Positions 36,682-44,770 of a stretch of DNA of 64,000 nt are shown here, in pieces. This DNA is from Cupriavidus plantarum (GTDB lineage: Bacteria; Pseudomonadota; Gammaproteobacteria; Burkholderiales; Burkholderiaceae). Made by a program: the position numbers and the translations under genes. The notes under the pieces were generated by a model. The model was not told where the DNA came from and searched no databases. It saw nothing but the letters and a program-made list of their open reading frames with translations. The number at the start of each line of letters is the position of its first letter. The first letter of the stretch is position 1. The DNA lies in assembly GCF_905397285.1 (NCBI RefSeq), contig NZ_CAJPUX010000001.1:1550001-1614000 (forward strand). The letters are read 5' to 3'.

Positions 36682-38274
36682 ATGGTCGCCATTAGCTCCG
36701 TTGGAACCCCTGCCCTCAGTTCTACTGCCCCCTATGGCAGATCTGGCACCAGCCCCGCGTCCGCGGGACCGGCCGGTGCGTCCGCTGGGGCATCGGCTTC
36801 GGATGGCGCGGAGGCCGTTGCGCTTGGGCAAGGCGGTGGATCCCCCGTCTACACGCGCGCGCAGCTCGCGCCGACCTATGCGTGGGAGCGCGCCTCGAGC
36901 GACGCGATATCTGGACGGCTGGCGGGCAACGTCCTGGCGTCGACAATGTCCGGTCGCTTCGCGGGTCTCGGCGCGGCGTTGCTCACGCAGTTGGGCGGGG
37001 ATGGCAGCGACTACTCGCAGTCGGTGATCGGGGTCGCGCCCGGTGCCCAGGCGAATGCGATCCATGCCTCGAGGTTTCAGGCGCCTGCCCTGAATCAGGT
37101 CGGACTCACTCTTACCATGCGCAGCGGTGCGACGATTACCGTGACGCTCGGCAGCGATACCGACCGGCTCGCCGTGAACGTGGCAGTCACCGGCGGCACC
37201 CTCGGCGCCAAGGACCGCGATGCGGTCGCGGGGCTCGCCGGCGCTTTCCAGACCGCCATCGACGCGCTCGGCGAAACGCCGCCGCGTCTCGATCTCGGTG
37301 GGCTGCTCGATACCGATGCGGACCTGTTCGCCGCCGTCAATCTGCATGCGAGCATCGACGTCGGCCAGAATCAGCCGCAGACGATCGACTTCGTGGCCAG
37401 CGATCAGCAACGCACGGTCTCGGTCAGGGGCCCGAGCGGCGACCTCGATCTCAATGTCGATATGCGCGAGACATCCACGCTCGGCACGGCCGCGCAGCAG
37501 GCCTCCGCCATCCGCCATTATCTGCAGCAATTCGACGCCGCCAAGTCGCGCGGCCAGGGCGACCCCGCACTCATGGCGATGTTCAAGGATGCCTTCGCGG
37601 CGCTGCACGGCCATCGTGCCAGCAGCGACGGCGTTTTTGGCAAGCCGTCGTCGAACGGCATCGTTCCCGCATCGCGGATCGCGCTGAGCGGCGCCGACCA
37701 CGGCATGATGACCGGCCTCGGCGATTTCCAGGCTTCGATCTCGCAAACGGCGGTCGCCAGCAATCCGATGCGGCGCGACGAGGTCGACGCCTTTTCCTAT
37801 CAGGTATCGCAGCACACCGAGATCTCGGGCAAAAGCGAACTCGATCGCAGCGTGCATCAACGGCAGGAATCCAGGCTCGACGCCAGCTTCCATCGCTCAC
37901 TGTTCGGTGATACGGCGCTGATGCTGACGGACAGCCCCTACTCACAGAACTATTACTACGATCAGATTCACGACACGGCCAGCAGCGACATGTCGCTCGC
38001 CTACGCCAAGGGCGCATTGGTCCAGGCAACCCTGACGCAGGCGGCCGACCAGTCCAGCCGCGTGCAGAAATACGAATTGGGTCGTCTTCAGAGCGATATC
38101 ACGACGCCGAACGCAAAGTCTCGTACGGTCGATGTGCTTGGCATGATCGACGACGCGATTCGCAACGACACCTACCACCAGATTCCGGACGATCGACAGC
38201 GTGACGACGTGCTGTCGTCAATGCATGACCGCGTGCTCCTGCACGCGAGCACCGATCAGGTTGGGAGTCTTTAA
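36682..38274 (+). CDS. Unknown 530-residue protein
   Basis: The protein begins with a Ser/Gly/Ala-rich low-complexity region (about 1-50) with no signal peptide or membrane segment. A mixed region with beta-like repeats follows (GLTLTMRSGATITVTLG, GPSGDLDLNVDMRE). The C-terminal half is helical and polar (SKSELDRSVHQRQESRLDA-like, many Gln and Asp). The composition resembles type III secreted or flagellar-hook-associated proteins, but no motif is decisive. It stands alone at the left edge of the scrap zone, and its function is unknown. Coding is supported by its length and uninterrupted frame. Confidence 0.55.
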   Translation: MVAISSVGTPALSSTAPYGRSGTSPASAGPAGASAGASASDGAEAVALGQGGGSPVYTRAQLAPTYAWERASSDAISGRLAGNVLASTMSGRFAGLGAALLTQLGGDGSDYSQSVIGVAPGAQANAIHASRFQAPALNQVGLTLTMRSGATITVTLGSDTDRLAVNVAVTGGTLGAKDRDAVAGLAGAFQTAIDALGETPPRLDLGGLLDTDADLFAAVNLHASIDVGQNQPQTIDFVASDQQRTVSVRGPSGDLDLNVDMRETSTLGTAAQQASAIRHYLQQFDAAKSRGQGDPALMAMFKDAFAALHGHRASSDGVFGKPSSNGIVPASRIALSGADHGMMTGLGDFQASISQTAVASNPMRRDEVDAFSYQVSQHTEISGKSELDRSVHQRQESRLDASFHRSLFGDTALMLTDSPYSQNYYYDQIHDTASSDMSLAYAKGALVQATLTQAADQSSRVQKYELGRLQSDITTPNAKSRTVDVLGMIDDAIRNDTYHQIPDDRQRDDVLSSMHDRVLLHASTDQVGSL

Positions 38275-38616
38275 GAGCGAACAAACGCGTCTTGCGGCTG
38301 CCGGCAGGTCAGGTTTCGTGCTTGCGAGCCGCGCTGACATCCGGAGGTCATCGAACGTTTCGTTAGCGCAGACGTGCCGCTGCCATTGCTAATCGAAGCG
38401 CGACTCGATGGTCGGACCCTCTGCGGCGCCGAAGGTCAGTTCACCCCGTTGCCGGGACACGATTACGAAATCGTGATCTCGTTGGTTGGCACATCCCTCG
38501 GTGGCAACGGCAGGTGCGGACTGCTGGCCTACGAGCTTCAGCCCGGTAACGGGCCGGACAATCGCACACCGCATATGCTTCAGCCCTTGGCAATCAGCAA
38601 GCATTGAGCGGCATAG
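38275..38616. other. Gap with unassigned frames
   Basis: A plus-strand frame from a GTG at 38374 to 38607 would give 77 residues (PLPLLIEARLDGRTLCGAEG and onward) that look coding-like but match no family I know. It may be a fragment. Otherwise nothing was recognised before the MFS scrap. Confidence 0.3.
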
Positions 38617-39034
38617 CCGCACACCGGGCGTCGTGGACACCCGGCGCAGAGGCAGGCGCTCATGGCCGGCCTGCCCCGGATAATCCGGCACGCTGGCGAG
38701 TACCCACCCGATCAGCACCACGGTCAGCGCCGACATGACGGCGAATGCGCTGCGCCAGCCGACAACGGTGCCTAGCCATGTGCCCAGGGGCACCCCGAGC
38801 GACAGCGCGATCGGTGTGCCGACCATCGCCACTGCAAGGGCTTTGCCTTGTCGATGCACGGGCACCATGCGGCGTGCATATCCCGCCAGCAGACTCCACG
38901 CCAGTCCTGCCGACACACCGGCGAAGAAGCGCGCCGCCAGCGTCAGCCAATAGTTCGACGAGAACGCCGTGATCGAGTTGAAGACAAGGAACCCCGCGAT
39001 GGTCAGTAGCAACACGTTGCGCCGGCACCAGCCT
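38617..39034 (-). pseudogene. Internal fragment of an MFS transporter
   Basis: Read on the minus strand, about 139 codons give a clear MFS central portion: RRNVLLLTIAGFLVFNSITA, AARFFAGVSAGLAWSLLAGY, the loop RRMVPVHRQGKALAVAMVG, and VGWRSAFAVMSALTVVLIGW, ending near TTPGVR. Both ends are missing. The upstream end meets the hipA repeat exactly at 39034/39035, so the break was made by the same rearrangement that placed the hipA copy here. Confidence 0.7.
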
Positions 39035-39603
39035 TGGCGCCAGTGGACTTTATCGAGGAGCCAACCGGTCGATTCCACTTCCTGACGAAGCGATTCGACC
39101 GCACCGCAGATGGCGGCCGAATCCATATGCACAGCCTGGCAGGCCTCGCACACATCGACTACAACATCCCGCGCGCCTACAGCTACGATCAATACTTCCG
39201 CTGGATTCGCACATTCCTGATGCCCCAGCAAGCCATCGACGAAGCGTACCGACGGATGATCTTCAATGTCGTGGGTCGTAACCAGGACGACCACGTGAAG
39301 AACTTCGCGTTCCTGATGTCCCCCACCGGGGAGTGGAGCCTGTCGCCGGCCTATGACCTGACGTTCTCCGCGGGCAATGGATACACGCTGCAGCATCAGA
39401 TGACGATCGCCGGCAAGGCGGATGACTTCACCGTCGAGGAACTGGTTGCCTTCGGCAACAAGTACGACGTCACCAAGCCGAAGGAGATCATCCAGCGAAC
39501 CGTCGAGGCGTTCAGCAACTGGACTACCTTCGCCGCCAAGTGGAACGTTGCGACCAACGAGATCGAGTCGCGGGAGAGGCGCTTGCGGTTGTTTAAGGTC
39601 TGA
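39035..39603 (+). pseudogene. hipA 3' fragment (kinase C-terminal part)
   Basis: The frame encodes the last 189 residues of HipA, including NQDDHVKN and SPAYDL, but lacks the N-terminal domain and the Gly-rich loop. It has no hipB neighbour. Differences from the intact copy are mostly conservative, so the duplication is not very old, although it is not identical. It is almost certainly inactive as a toxin. Confidence 0.85.
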
Positions 39604-39619
39604 ATTGGGTAGATGGCGA
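39035..39619 (+). repeat. 585-bp direct repeat, copy 2
   Basis: This segment matches 26544-27128 without gaps and in the same direction. Its left edge abuts the MFS fragment and its right edge is 16 bp beyond the hipA-like stop codon. The same-direction pair could recombine and delete the intervening 11.9 kb. Confidence 0.9.
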
Positions 39620-39836
39620 GACTGCGGACTGGGCGTCGTATGTCTGAAGCGGACATTTTGATTTAGCTAGAACGCGGCATCCATGCGAGTTTCAACTAAG
39701 TCCTCGATACCCCGGTGCCCGGTGCGGGAGCGGTATACAGCAGGCGAGTCGCACTGCTTGATTCAGTCCATCGGACGTAAAGTAGCGCGGCAGCAATCAG
39801 GCCCGTCCGCCCGCCATCGGAGCGAGCGGACCACGG

Positions 39837-40496
39837 TCAGAATGCAAAGCCGAGTTGCGTTTGCGCGGACGTCGTTGCCCGTCGCCAGAGCCAGGCATCA
39901 AACTCTCTACGAGGGAGCGCAAGCAGATCCGCAGCGCAGCAGAACGCCTTCCGAAGAAAATGGTAGTCGTCATTCTCGACACCAACCTTCCTGGCAAACG
40001 TGCGCACGTGCCGGTCCACTGCGATCGACTCGATACCCACTAGGCAGCCCATGTAGTCCACGGTCTTCGGGCCGATGCCGTGAAGGGTCTGCATGGCACT
40101 GCGAAAGGCTTCAAGAGTCAGTTGGGCACGCAAGTCTTGCACGTCCTCGACGCCCCAGGCCTTTAGGAAAGCGACCAGCGCTTCAAACCGCGCGACCTTT
40201 TCGTGATGTCGCCAGCTAAGGAAGTCGCCAGTCCCCCGCGCCTCGATCAGCCCGAGCAACGCCGAGACCGTGCCTAGCTGGGGATAGGTGCGCAAGATGG
40301 CGAGCACCCTCGGGCGGACCACCGTCGCGTAGTTCAGACCAGCCTGCAGGACCGAATCCGCCAGCACCGCACCGAGATGCCCGCAGGTTGCCCTGGGAAT
40401 ATTTTGCTCGGCAAGCGCGCCCTCGTCTCTCGCGCAGTCCGCAATCCGTCGCGCGGCCATCAGAACCGCCATGGCAGAATCCTGGGCCACGCTCAT
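39837..40496 (-). CDS. HhH-GPD (endonuclease III/OGG-like) protein, gene 4 of the QueC-like operon
   Basis: The 219-residue protein has the helix-hairpin-helix LHGIGPKTVDYMG with the catalytic-type Lys144, and an Asp161 in SIAVDRHVRTFAR, the residue pair used by bifunctional DNA glycosylases. The C-terminal iron-sulphur cysteines of EndoIII/MutY are absent, so it is closer to OGG-type or MagIII-type members. In type IV CBASS, an OGG-like gene accompanies a QueC-like one. It overlaps the QueC-like gene by 4 bp (ATGA) and is the last gene of a four-gene unit. It may act on modified nucleic acid or on a base conjugate; this is inference. Confidence 0.75.
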   Translation of the reverse strand: MSVAQDSAMAVLMAARRIADCARDEGALAEQNIPRATCGHLGAVLADSVLQAGLNYATVVRPRVLAILRTYPQLGTVSALLGLIEARGTGDFLSWRHHEKVARFEALVAFLKAWGVEDVQDLRAQLTLEAFRSAMQTLHGIGPKTVDYMGCLVGIESIAVDRHVRTFARKVGVENDDYHFLRKAFCCAADLLALPRREFDAWLWRRATTSAQTQLGFAF

Positions 40497-41113
40497 ACTA
40501 GCCCTGCCAGTCTCAATGCTTGGAGCCGCTCCACGCAGTTAGGGCAGGCCCCGCACGGAAATGTTGCCGACGCCTGGCAGGAGTATGTCCGTCCGATCGG
40601 CACGCCAAGATCAGCAGCCGCACGTGCGACATCGGCCTTGGATGCGTGGCGAAAGGGGGAGTGAAAGCGCACGGGACCAATGGTGGTGGTCAGCGCGTCA
40701 AGGCTGTTCATGAACGCAGCGGTACAGTCAATTTCTTTGGCATGGTTACTGTTGATGAAGCCGGTGTACACGTCCAAGATGCCCACAGTCTGGGCGCGTG
40801 CTGCTGCGGCTGCAAAGAACAGCATGGTCCGGTACGGAATATACAGCTCATCATCCTTGACCTCCTCGTTCCAGAGGTTCGCCTCGCGAATTAGGCGCGA
40901 CGCGGAATCCCGGAAGACGTCGGAAATGTCATACCTCGCCGGCCGGCGCATCGCCGACGGAAGCACTTCATTAACCCTGCTCCACTCGGTCTCCACGCAA
41001 TGCTGTCCATAGTCGAAAAATACCGGCAGAACATCAACGCCCCTCGAAAAAAGTTGATACGCCACGGTCGTGGAGTCCAGTCCGCCAGACGCCAGGAGAA
41101 GCGCCGCCTTCAT
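40493..41113 (-). CDS. QueC-like ATP-dependent deazaguanine synthase homologue, gene 3 of the operon
   Basis: The 206-residue protein has the PP-loop ATPase motif SGGLDST (residues 9-15), the Y/D-rich strand VFFDYGQH, IPYRTMLFFAAAAA, and a C-terminal zinc site C179-x7-C187-x2-C190-x2-C193. These are the features of QueC, which converts carboxydeazaguanine to preQ0 in queuosine synthesis. It is shorter than the roughly 230 residues of housekeeping QueC, and no queD, queE or queF is nearby. QueC-like proteins are also found in antiviral operons (Qat, type IV CBASS). It overlaps both neighbours by 4 bp. The start at 41113 precedes the conserved AALLLASGG. Confidence 0.85.
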   Translation of the reverse strand: MKAALLLASGGLDSTTVAYQLFSRGVDVLPVFFDYGQHCVETEWSRVNEVLPSAMRRPARYDISDVFRDSASRLIREANLWNEEVKDDELYIPYRTMLFFAAAAARAQTVGILDVYTGFINSNHAKEIDCTAAFMNSLDALTTTIGPVRFHSPFRHASKADVARAAADLGVPIGRTYSCQASATFPCGACPNCVERLQALRLAGLV

Positions 41114-42444
41114 GCCGTTGCGATCCTCAATTTGGCCAGTGCGTCGAAGGTGCCGTTCAGGCACGCGTCAAGGTCCGCGGAGTATACCGAACTTCCCGCT
41201 ATGACCATCGTATTGTTGTTTTCGTTGCGCGGATCGAATGTGATGACCGGTTTACCCAGCCCTATGGCCATTCCGATTTCAACCAGCGTGCCGGGATCGC
41301 GCTCCAACGGAATCGCAAAAATGGCGTCGCAGGCCTTTAGCAGTTGGCAATCCAACCGGTAGGTGCGGCGCAAGTCGCCATCGCTGGCCGGCTTCGGCAG
41401 TTCGCCGTTCTCCTGGATGGGTCGTCGTACGCGAAAATTATGATAAACGAGGCTCTCGACGGCACGGTCCAGCTCGGGCTTGTGGACGTACGAAAAATCC
41501 GGCCCGGCGAGGTAAATGGAGAATCGCTGGCGATCGTGCCAGGGCAACCTCGTGCCGCCCAATCCGCGCAACTCCCCCACTGTCAGGGCGAAGCTGCGTC
41601 GTACATCCCGCCGCAGATCGTCCGGATACGTGGTCTGCGCATACACCGTGGCGGCTTGGCATCCACGCCACGCCGCTTCGACCCAACCCCGTTCCGCGTA
41701 AGCGACCATCACCGCCGAATAGACGTCGCCCACGCCAACAGAATTGACCGTCTCACCGAGCGTAGCGGGAATTTCCTCGACGCTGCCATCACGCAAATCG
41801 AAGAGTCGGCTGCCGCCGCGGTTCTCCTTTAAGAGAAAGACTTCGGGCGAGAGCGTCGTCACTTCGGCAATCAGGGGATCAACGGAATCCGCCCCTAGCG
41901 CCGCGAAGAGTATTGACGACGTCGACAGGATGACTGCTTCGGTGCGGGCCTGGAAGGGCTGCAAGGACGCTAGGCTGTCGACGTCATAGGCCACGTCGAA
42001 CGTAAATTTCGCATCAAGGGAAAACTGGTCTCGCAGTCCGCCCATGTCATATTTGCCCGGAAAGACGACCACCCGACTGTAGCCCCGCAGATCAGGAGCC
42101 GGCTCGCGCACTACCACCTGCTTGCATTGACGCAGCAGGTCTTCGTAGCCCTGGTGCGAGACCTCAGTCGGGTCAACAATCGCAACGACATTCGGCGCCC
42201 CAACGATATCTCCGACCCAGTGGAATTCCTGGCACCCGTGCGCCGCGAGATAGCGGCGCGCTTCGCCTTCCAAATATTTCGGACAGAAGGCGGCCACCGC
42301 GTACGGCACGCCGGCAGCCCACAGACCTCTCGCTGCATGGACGATCCCACCAAGCCTGAGCTTCGATTCCGCCTTCTGCTGAGGAAGGGTGAAGTCGACG
42401 ACGATTTCCCCAACGATCAGCACTGCGTCGGCGTGCGTCTCCAT
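41110..42444 (-). CDS. PfkB-type sugar kinase fused to a nucleoside 2-deoxyribosyltransferase, gene 2 of the operon
   Basis: The 444-residue protein has two domains. Residues 1 to about 300 are PfkB/ribokinase-like, with GEIVVDFTLP, a G-rich LGGIVHAARGLWAAG and the catalytic loop NSVGVGDVYSA (base Asp240). Residues about 305-444 are a nucleoside 2-deoxyribosyltransferase: IYLAGPDF, CDAIFAIPL and the DPGTLVEIG signature with nucleophile Glu389. NDTs swap the base on a deoxynucleoside; PfkB proteins phosphorylate sugars or nucleosides. Both active-site signatures are present, so both halves may work. It overlaps gene 1 by 1 bp (TAATG) and gene 3 by 4 bp. Confidence 0.82.
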   Translation of the reverse strand: METHADAVLIVGEIVVDFTLPQQKAESKLRLGGIVHAARGLWAAGVPYAVAAFCPKYLEGEARRYLAAHGCQEFHWVGDIVGAPNVVAIVDPTEVSHQGYEDLLRQCKQVVVREPAPDLRGYSRVVVFPGKYDMGGLRDQFSLDAKFTFDVAYDVDSLASLQPFQARTEAVILSTSSILFAALGADSVDPLIAEVTTLSPEVFLLKENRGGSRLFDLRDGSVEEIPATLGETVNSVGVGDVYSAVMVAYAERGWVEAAWRGCQAATVYAQTTYPDDLRRDVRRSFALTVGELRGLGGTRLPWHDRQRFSIYLAGPDFSYVHKPELDRAVESLVYHNFRVRRPIQENGELPKPASDGDLRRTYRLDCQLLKACDAIFAIPLERDPGTLVEIGMAIGLGKPVITFDPRNENNNTMVIAGSSVYSADLDACLNGTFDALAKLRIATA

Positions 42445-42821
42445 TATTGGGGAACGAAGTCGGCTTCAACGGTAGGCATTGGCGTGAGCGCCGACGACCT
42501 GACCACGCCAGTGTAGCTCAACCCGGCCTTGAGGCAAGACGCGAGGTAGTTGTAAGCGGTCGGCAGGGCCCCGACTTTGATACCGCGCTGATCAACCGCG
42601 AAAACGCGCGTCGCAAAAACGAGGGTCAGGGGTTGGTCGACGCCCGGCACAGTTCTGGACTGCGTGAAGTAGTCGCATTGCGCCACCTCTTCCAGCACCG
42701 TCGAGAATGCCTGCTGACATCGGTCGACGCCGCTCGTCCCGCCACCGCCCGCGCCGGGTCCGCTCTTCGGCGCGGTCGATCCAGAATAATCGGAAAAACT
42801 GCCAGACCCTGAGCTTCCCAT
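42444..42821 (-). CDS. Small protein with MGSSGSGSFSDYSG N-terminus, gene 1 of the operon
   Basis: The 125-residue protein starts at the ATG at 42821, preceded by GAGGGG. The first 30 residues are Gly/Ser-rich (MGSSGSGSFSDYSG, then a GAGGGG linker) and would be flexible, with Gly2 exposed after Met removal. The rest is a small compact domain (CQQAFSTVLEEVAQCDYF, LTLVFATRVFAVDQRGIKVG, LPTAYNYLASCLKAGLSYTG). No enzyme motif was seen. As first gene of a QueC-like operon it could be the partner or substrate of the others. The family resembles small proteins I associate with QueC-like neighbours, but this is from memory. Confidence 0.65.
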   Translation of the reverse strand: MGSSGSGSFSDYSGSTAPKSGPGAGGGGTSGVDRCQQAFSTVLEEVAQCDYFTQSRTVPGVDQPLTLVFATRVFAVDQRGIKVGALPTAYNYLASCLKAGLSYTGVVRSSALTPMPTVEADFVPQ

Positions 42822-43378
42822 AAGACCCCTCTTCGCATTCGGCAAAATATGGCTCACACAGACACGCGATACGCGAGTGCTTTGCCCCGACAGACATCTT
42901 TACCCGTGGGTCCGCGCGCTTACGCGGCAGCCGCATTGCCCGGCAATCAATTTTTTCGCCTCCGAAGCCGGAGTGAGCTTACGACGTAGACGGCGCGAAC
43001 AAATATTGAATATTTTCTCTATCAGACGTTAATCAAACTAAATTGAATTATAGGAGGCAGCGCGCCGTCACCCCCATGAAAGTAGGGTTGCAGCACGACA
43101 AAATGCCCGATAGAACAGCAGGCCGACTGCGTCGTGAACGGGCGCCCGTGCTACGCGCCACTTACCATGCCATGAGGTACAGTCCACCCGCCTTGGGACA
43201 ATCCGCATCACAAATCTGAAATGCTCTCCACAATGACCGATCGCAGCAGCCCAGCGTAGTCGTCACGCGGCGCGACCAGCATTAACAAGTTCCGCTTCGT
43301 TCCGTTCCTCCAAAGCTCATAGGCGTGCCGCCCCACCCGACGGCCCGCTCGCCATCGTCACACCGCTCGTTCACATTC
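42822..43378. other. Divergent regulatory region between two defence-like units
   Basis: This 557-bp region separates the divergent operons. An AT-rich patch at about 42996-43055 stands out from the GC-rich surroundings and probably holds promoters. A 47-codon frame from the ATG at 43077 exists but has a poorly placed ribosome-binding site. Nothing else was recognised. Confidence 0.5.
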
Positions 43379-44770
43379 ATGCTATCTGTCTTTTTTCTTG
43401 GTGGCAAAACGCTCCATGCCACGACGCCTAACGTGGTCGAGGATGCAAACAAATACTCCGTACTGGTTGGGAAAAACGGCACGGGAAAGAGCCGACTGCT
43501 GAAGGCAATTGTCGAGACGTTCGTCCCGCCCGAAGCCCGTGACGAGCGACGGAACTCGGATGATCTGCAAATCAGTGCGCCACCGCCGGACTTCAAACTC
43601 GCCTACGAGTACAGACCGAGCAGTGTGATCGCATTGTCAGCCAGCCCATTCGACCGGTTTCCGTTGCCGGCTCCCTCCCGTCCTGACTTTCGCATGTACC
43701 TTCCAGGTATCGATAGCGCCAGCTACGAGTATCTCGGCATACGTGGCCTCTCCAGCCGCAATCTCGGCATTTCTTTTATGAGTCGGGCCATAACGGGGCT
43801 CATCGACTCGATGATTGAAAATGGGCAACATGCCGAACAGGTTTGCAATGTTCTGAATTACCTGGAGTACGACGGGACCATTGCGGCACGCCTCCAACTT
43901 CCGTACTCGATTTCCAAGCTGAAGGAGCTACTGAGCACCGACGCGGAGGAGGAAGATGCCATTGCACACCTCCATGAGTATTTGCAGAAGCGAGAGAGTG
44001 GTTGGCGACCAAACACCCGGATCTGGTCAGCGAATGCGAAAGCCATTTGGCATGTGCTGAACAGATTTTTAGGTGCGCTCACGCGCCCGAGAATCGATAT
44101 TGTGATCGATCATACCGGCGTAAGAAGCGTCAACAACCCCAATCTCCAGATCGATGGGGATTTTGTCTTTCTGTTGGAGCTTGGGCTGCTCAAGCTCCGA
44201 GAAGTAAGCCTGCGCAAGCTCAATTCCCACAATAGAATTCATCTGAACGAAGCCAGCTCTGGCGAGCAGTCCGTTGTTCTGGGCTTTCTTGGCATCGCCG
44301 CGCATATTCAAGATGGATCACTGATCTGCATCGATGAACCCGAGATTTGCCTCCACCCGGAGTGGCAAGAGCGCTATATCAAGCTTCTGATTTCGACCTT
44401 CAGTCGTTTCAAGCGCTGCCATTTCGTCATCGCTACCCATTCTCCCCAAATTATCTCGCGACTGGAGGATGAAAACTGCTTTGTCCTCAACATTGAAACC
44501 GGTGAAACCGTGGACGCAAGCGAACTGATCAAGCGATCGTCGGATTTCCAGCTCGCCAATACCTTCGGCGCCCCCGGATACAAGAATGAGTACCTGTCCC
44601 GCGAGTTGATTTCGCTTTTGACCCAGTTCAGTAAGTCCGGAGCCCTGTCCGACGAACAGGTTTCGTTTGCGCACAAACTGCTGAAGCTCAAACCCGTGCT
44701 GGACGCGTCGGATCCAGTTAGCAAGCTCATGACGATGCTCGAAGAGGTCCTTATGGAGCGTCTGCAATGA
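43379..44770 (+). CDS. Septu-like AAA/ABC-type ATPase (PtuA-like)
   Basis: The 463-residue protein has Walker A GKNGTGKS (31-38), a signature-like NEASSGEQSVVLGFLG (about 290-305), Walker B LICIDEPEICLHPEW (D319, E320) and a switch His354 in ATHSPQIISR. This OLD/SMC-like ATPase layout, directly followed by an HNH nuclease with a 4-bp overlap, is that of Septu (PtuA-PtuB) and similar two-gene phage defences. The ATP-binding head would sense a phage signal and gate the nuclease. The ATG at 43379 has a weak ribosome-binding site; a GTG at 43325 is an alternative. Confidence 0.8.
   Translation: MLSVFFLGGKTLHATTPNVVEDANKYSVLVGKNGTGKSRLLKAIVETFVPPEARDERRNSDDLQISAPPPDFKLAYEYRPSSVIALSASPFDRFPLPAPSRPDFRMYLPGIDSASYEYLGIRGLSSRNLGISFMSRAITGLIDSMIENGQHAEQVCNVLNYLEYDGTIAARLQLPYSISKLKELLSTDAEEEDAIAHLHEYLQKRESGWRPNTRIWSANAKAIWHVLNRFLGALTRPRIDIVIDHTGVRSVNNPNLQIDGDFVFLLELGLLKLREVSLRKLNSHNRIHLNEASSGEQSVVLGFLGIAAHIQDGSLICIDEPEICLHPEWQERYIKLLISTFSRFKRCHFVIATHSPQIISRLEDENCFVLNIETGETVDASELIKRSSDFQLANTFGAPGYKNEYLSRELISLLTQFSKSGALSDEQVSFAHKLLKLKPVLDASDPVSKLMTMLEEVLMERLQ

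Noticed and set aside
28527..39034. Inversion that split one MFS gene into the fragments at 28527 and 38617
   Set aside because: Orientation would allow it, but the first helix (SEFMPVSLLTPL type) and the central portion (FNSITAFSSNYW type) look like different MFS subfamilies.
39837..42821. Calling the operon type IV CBASS or Qat
   Set aside because: No CD-NTase, TGT-like or TatD-like gene is present in the operon or beside it, so only partial resemblance can be claimed.
43077..43220. 47-codon frame between the two divergent defence units
   Set aside because: The only good ribosome-binding sequence is about 20 bases from the ATG and the product has no recognisable feature.
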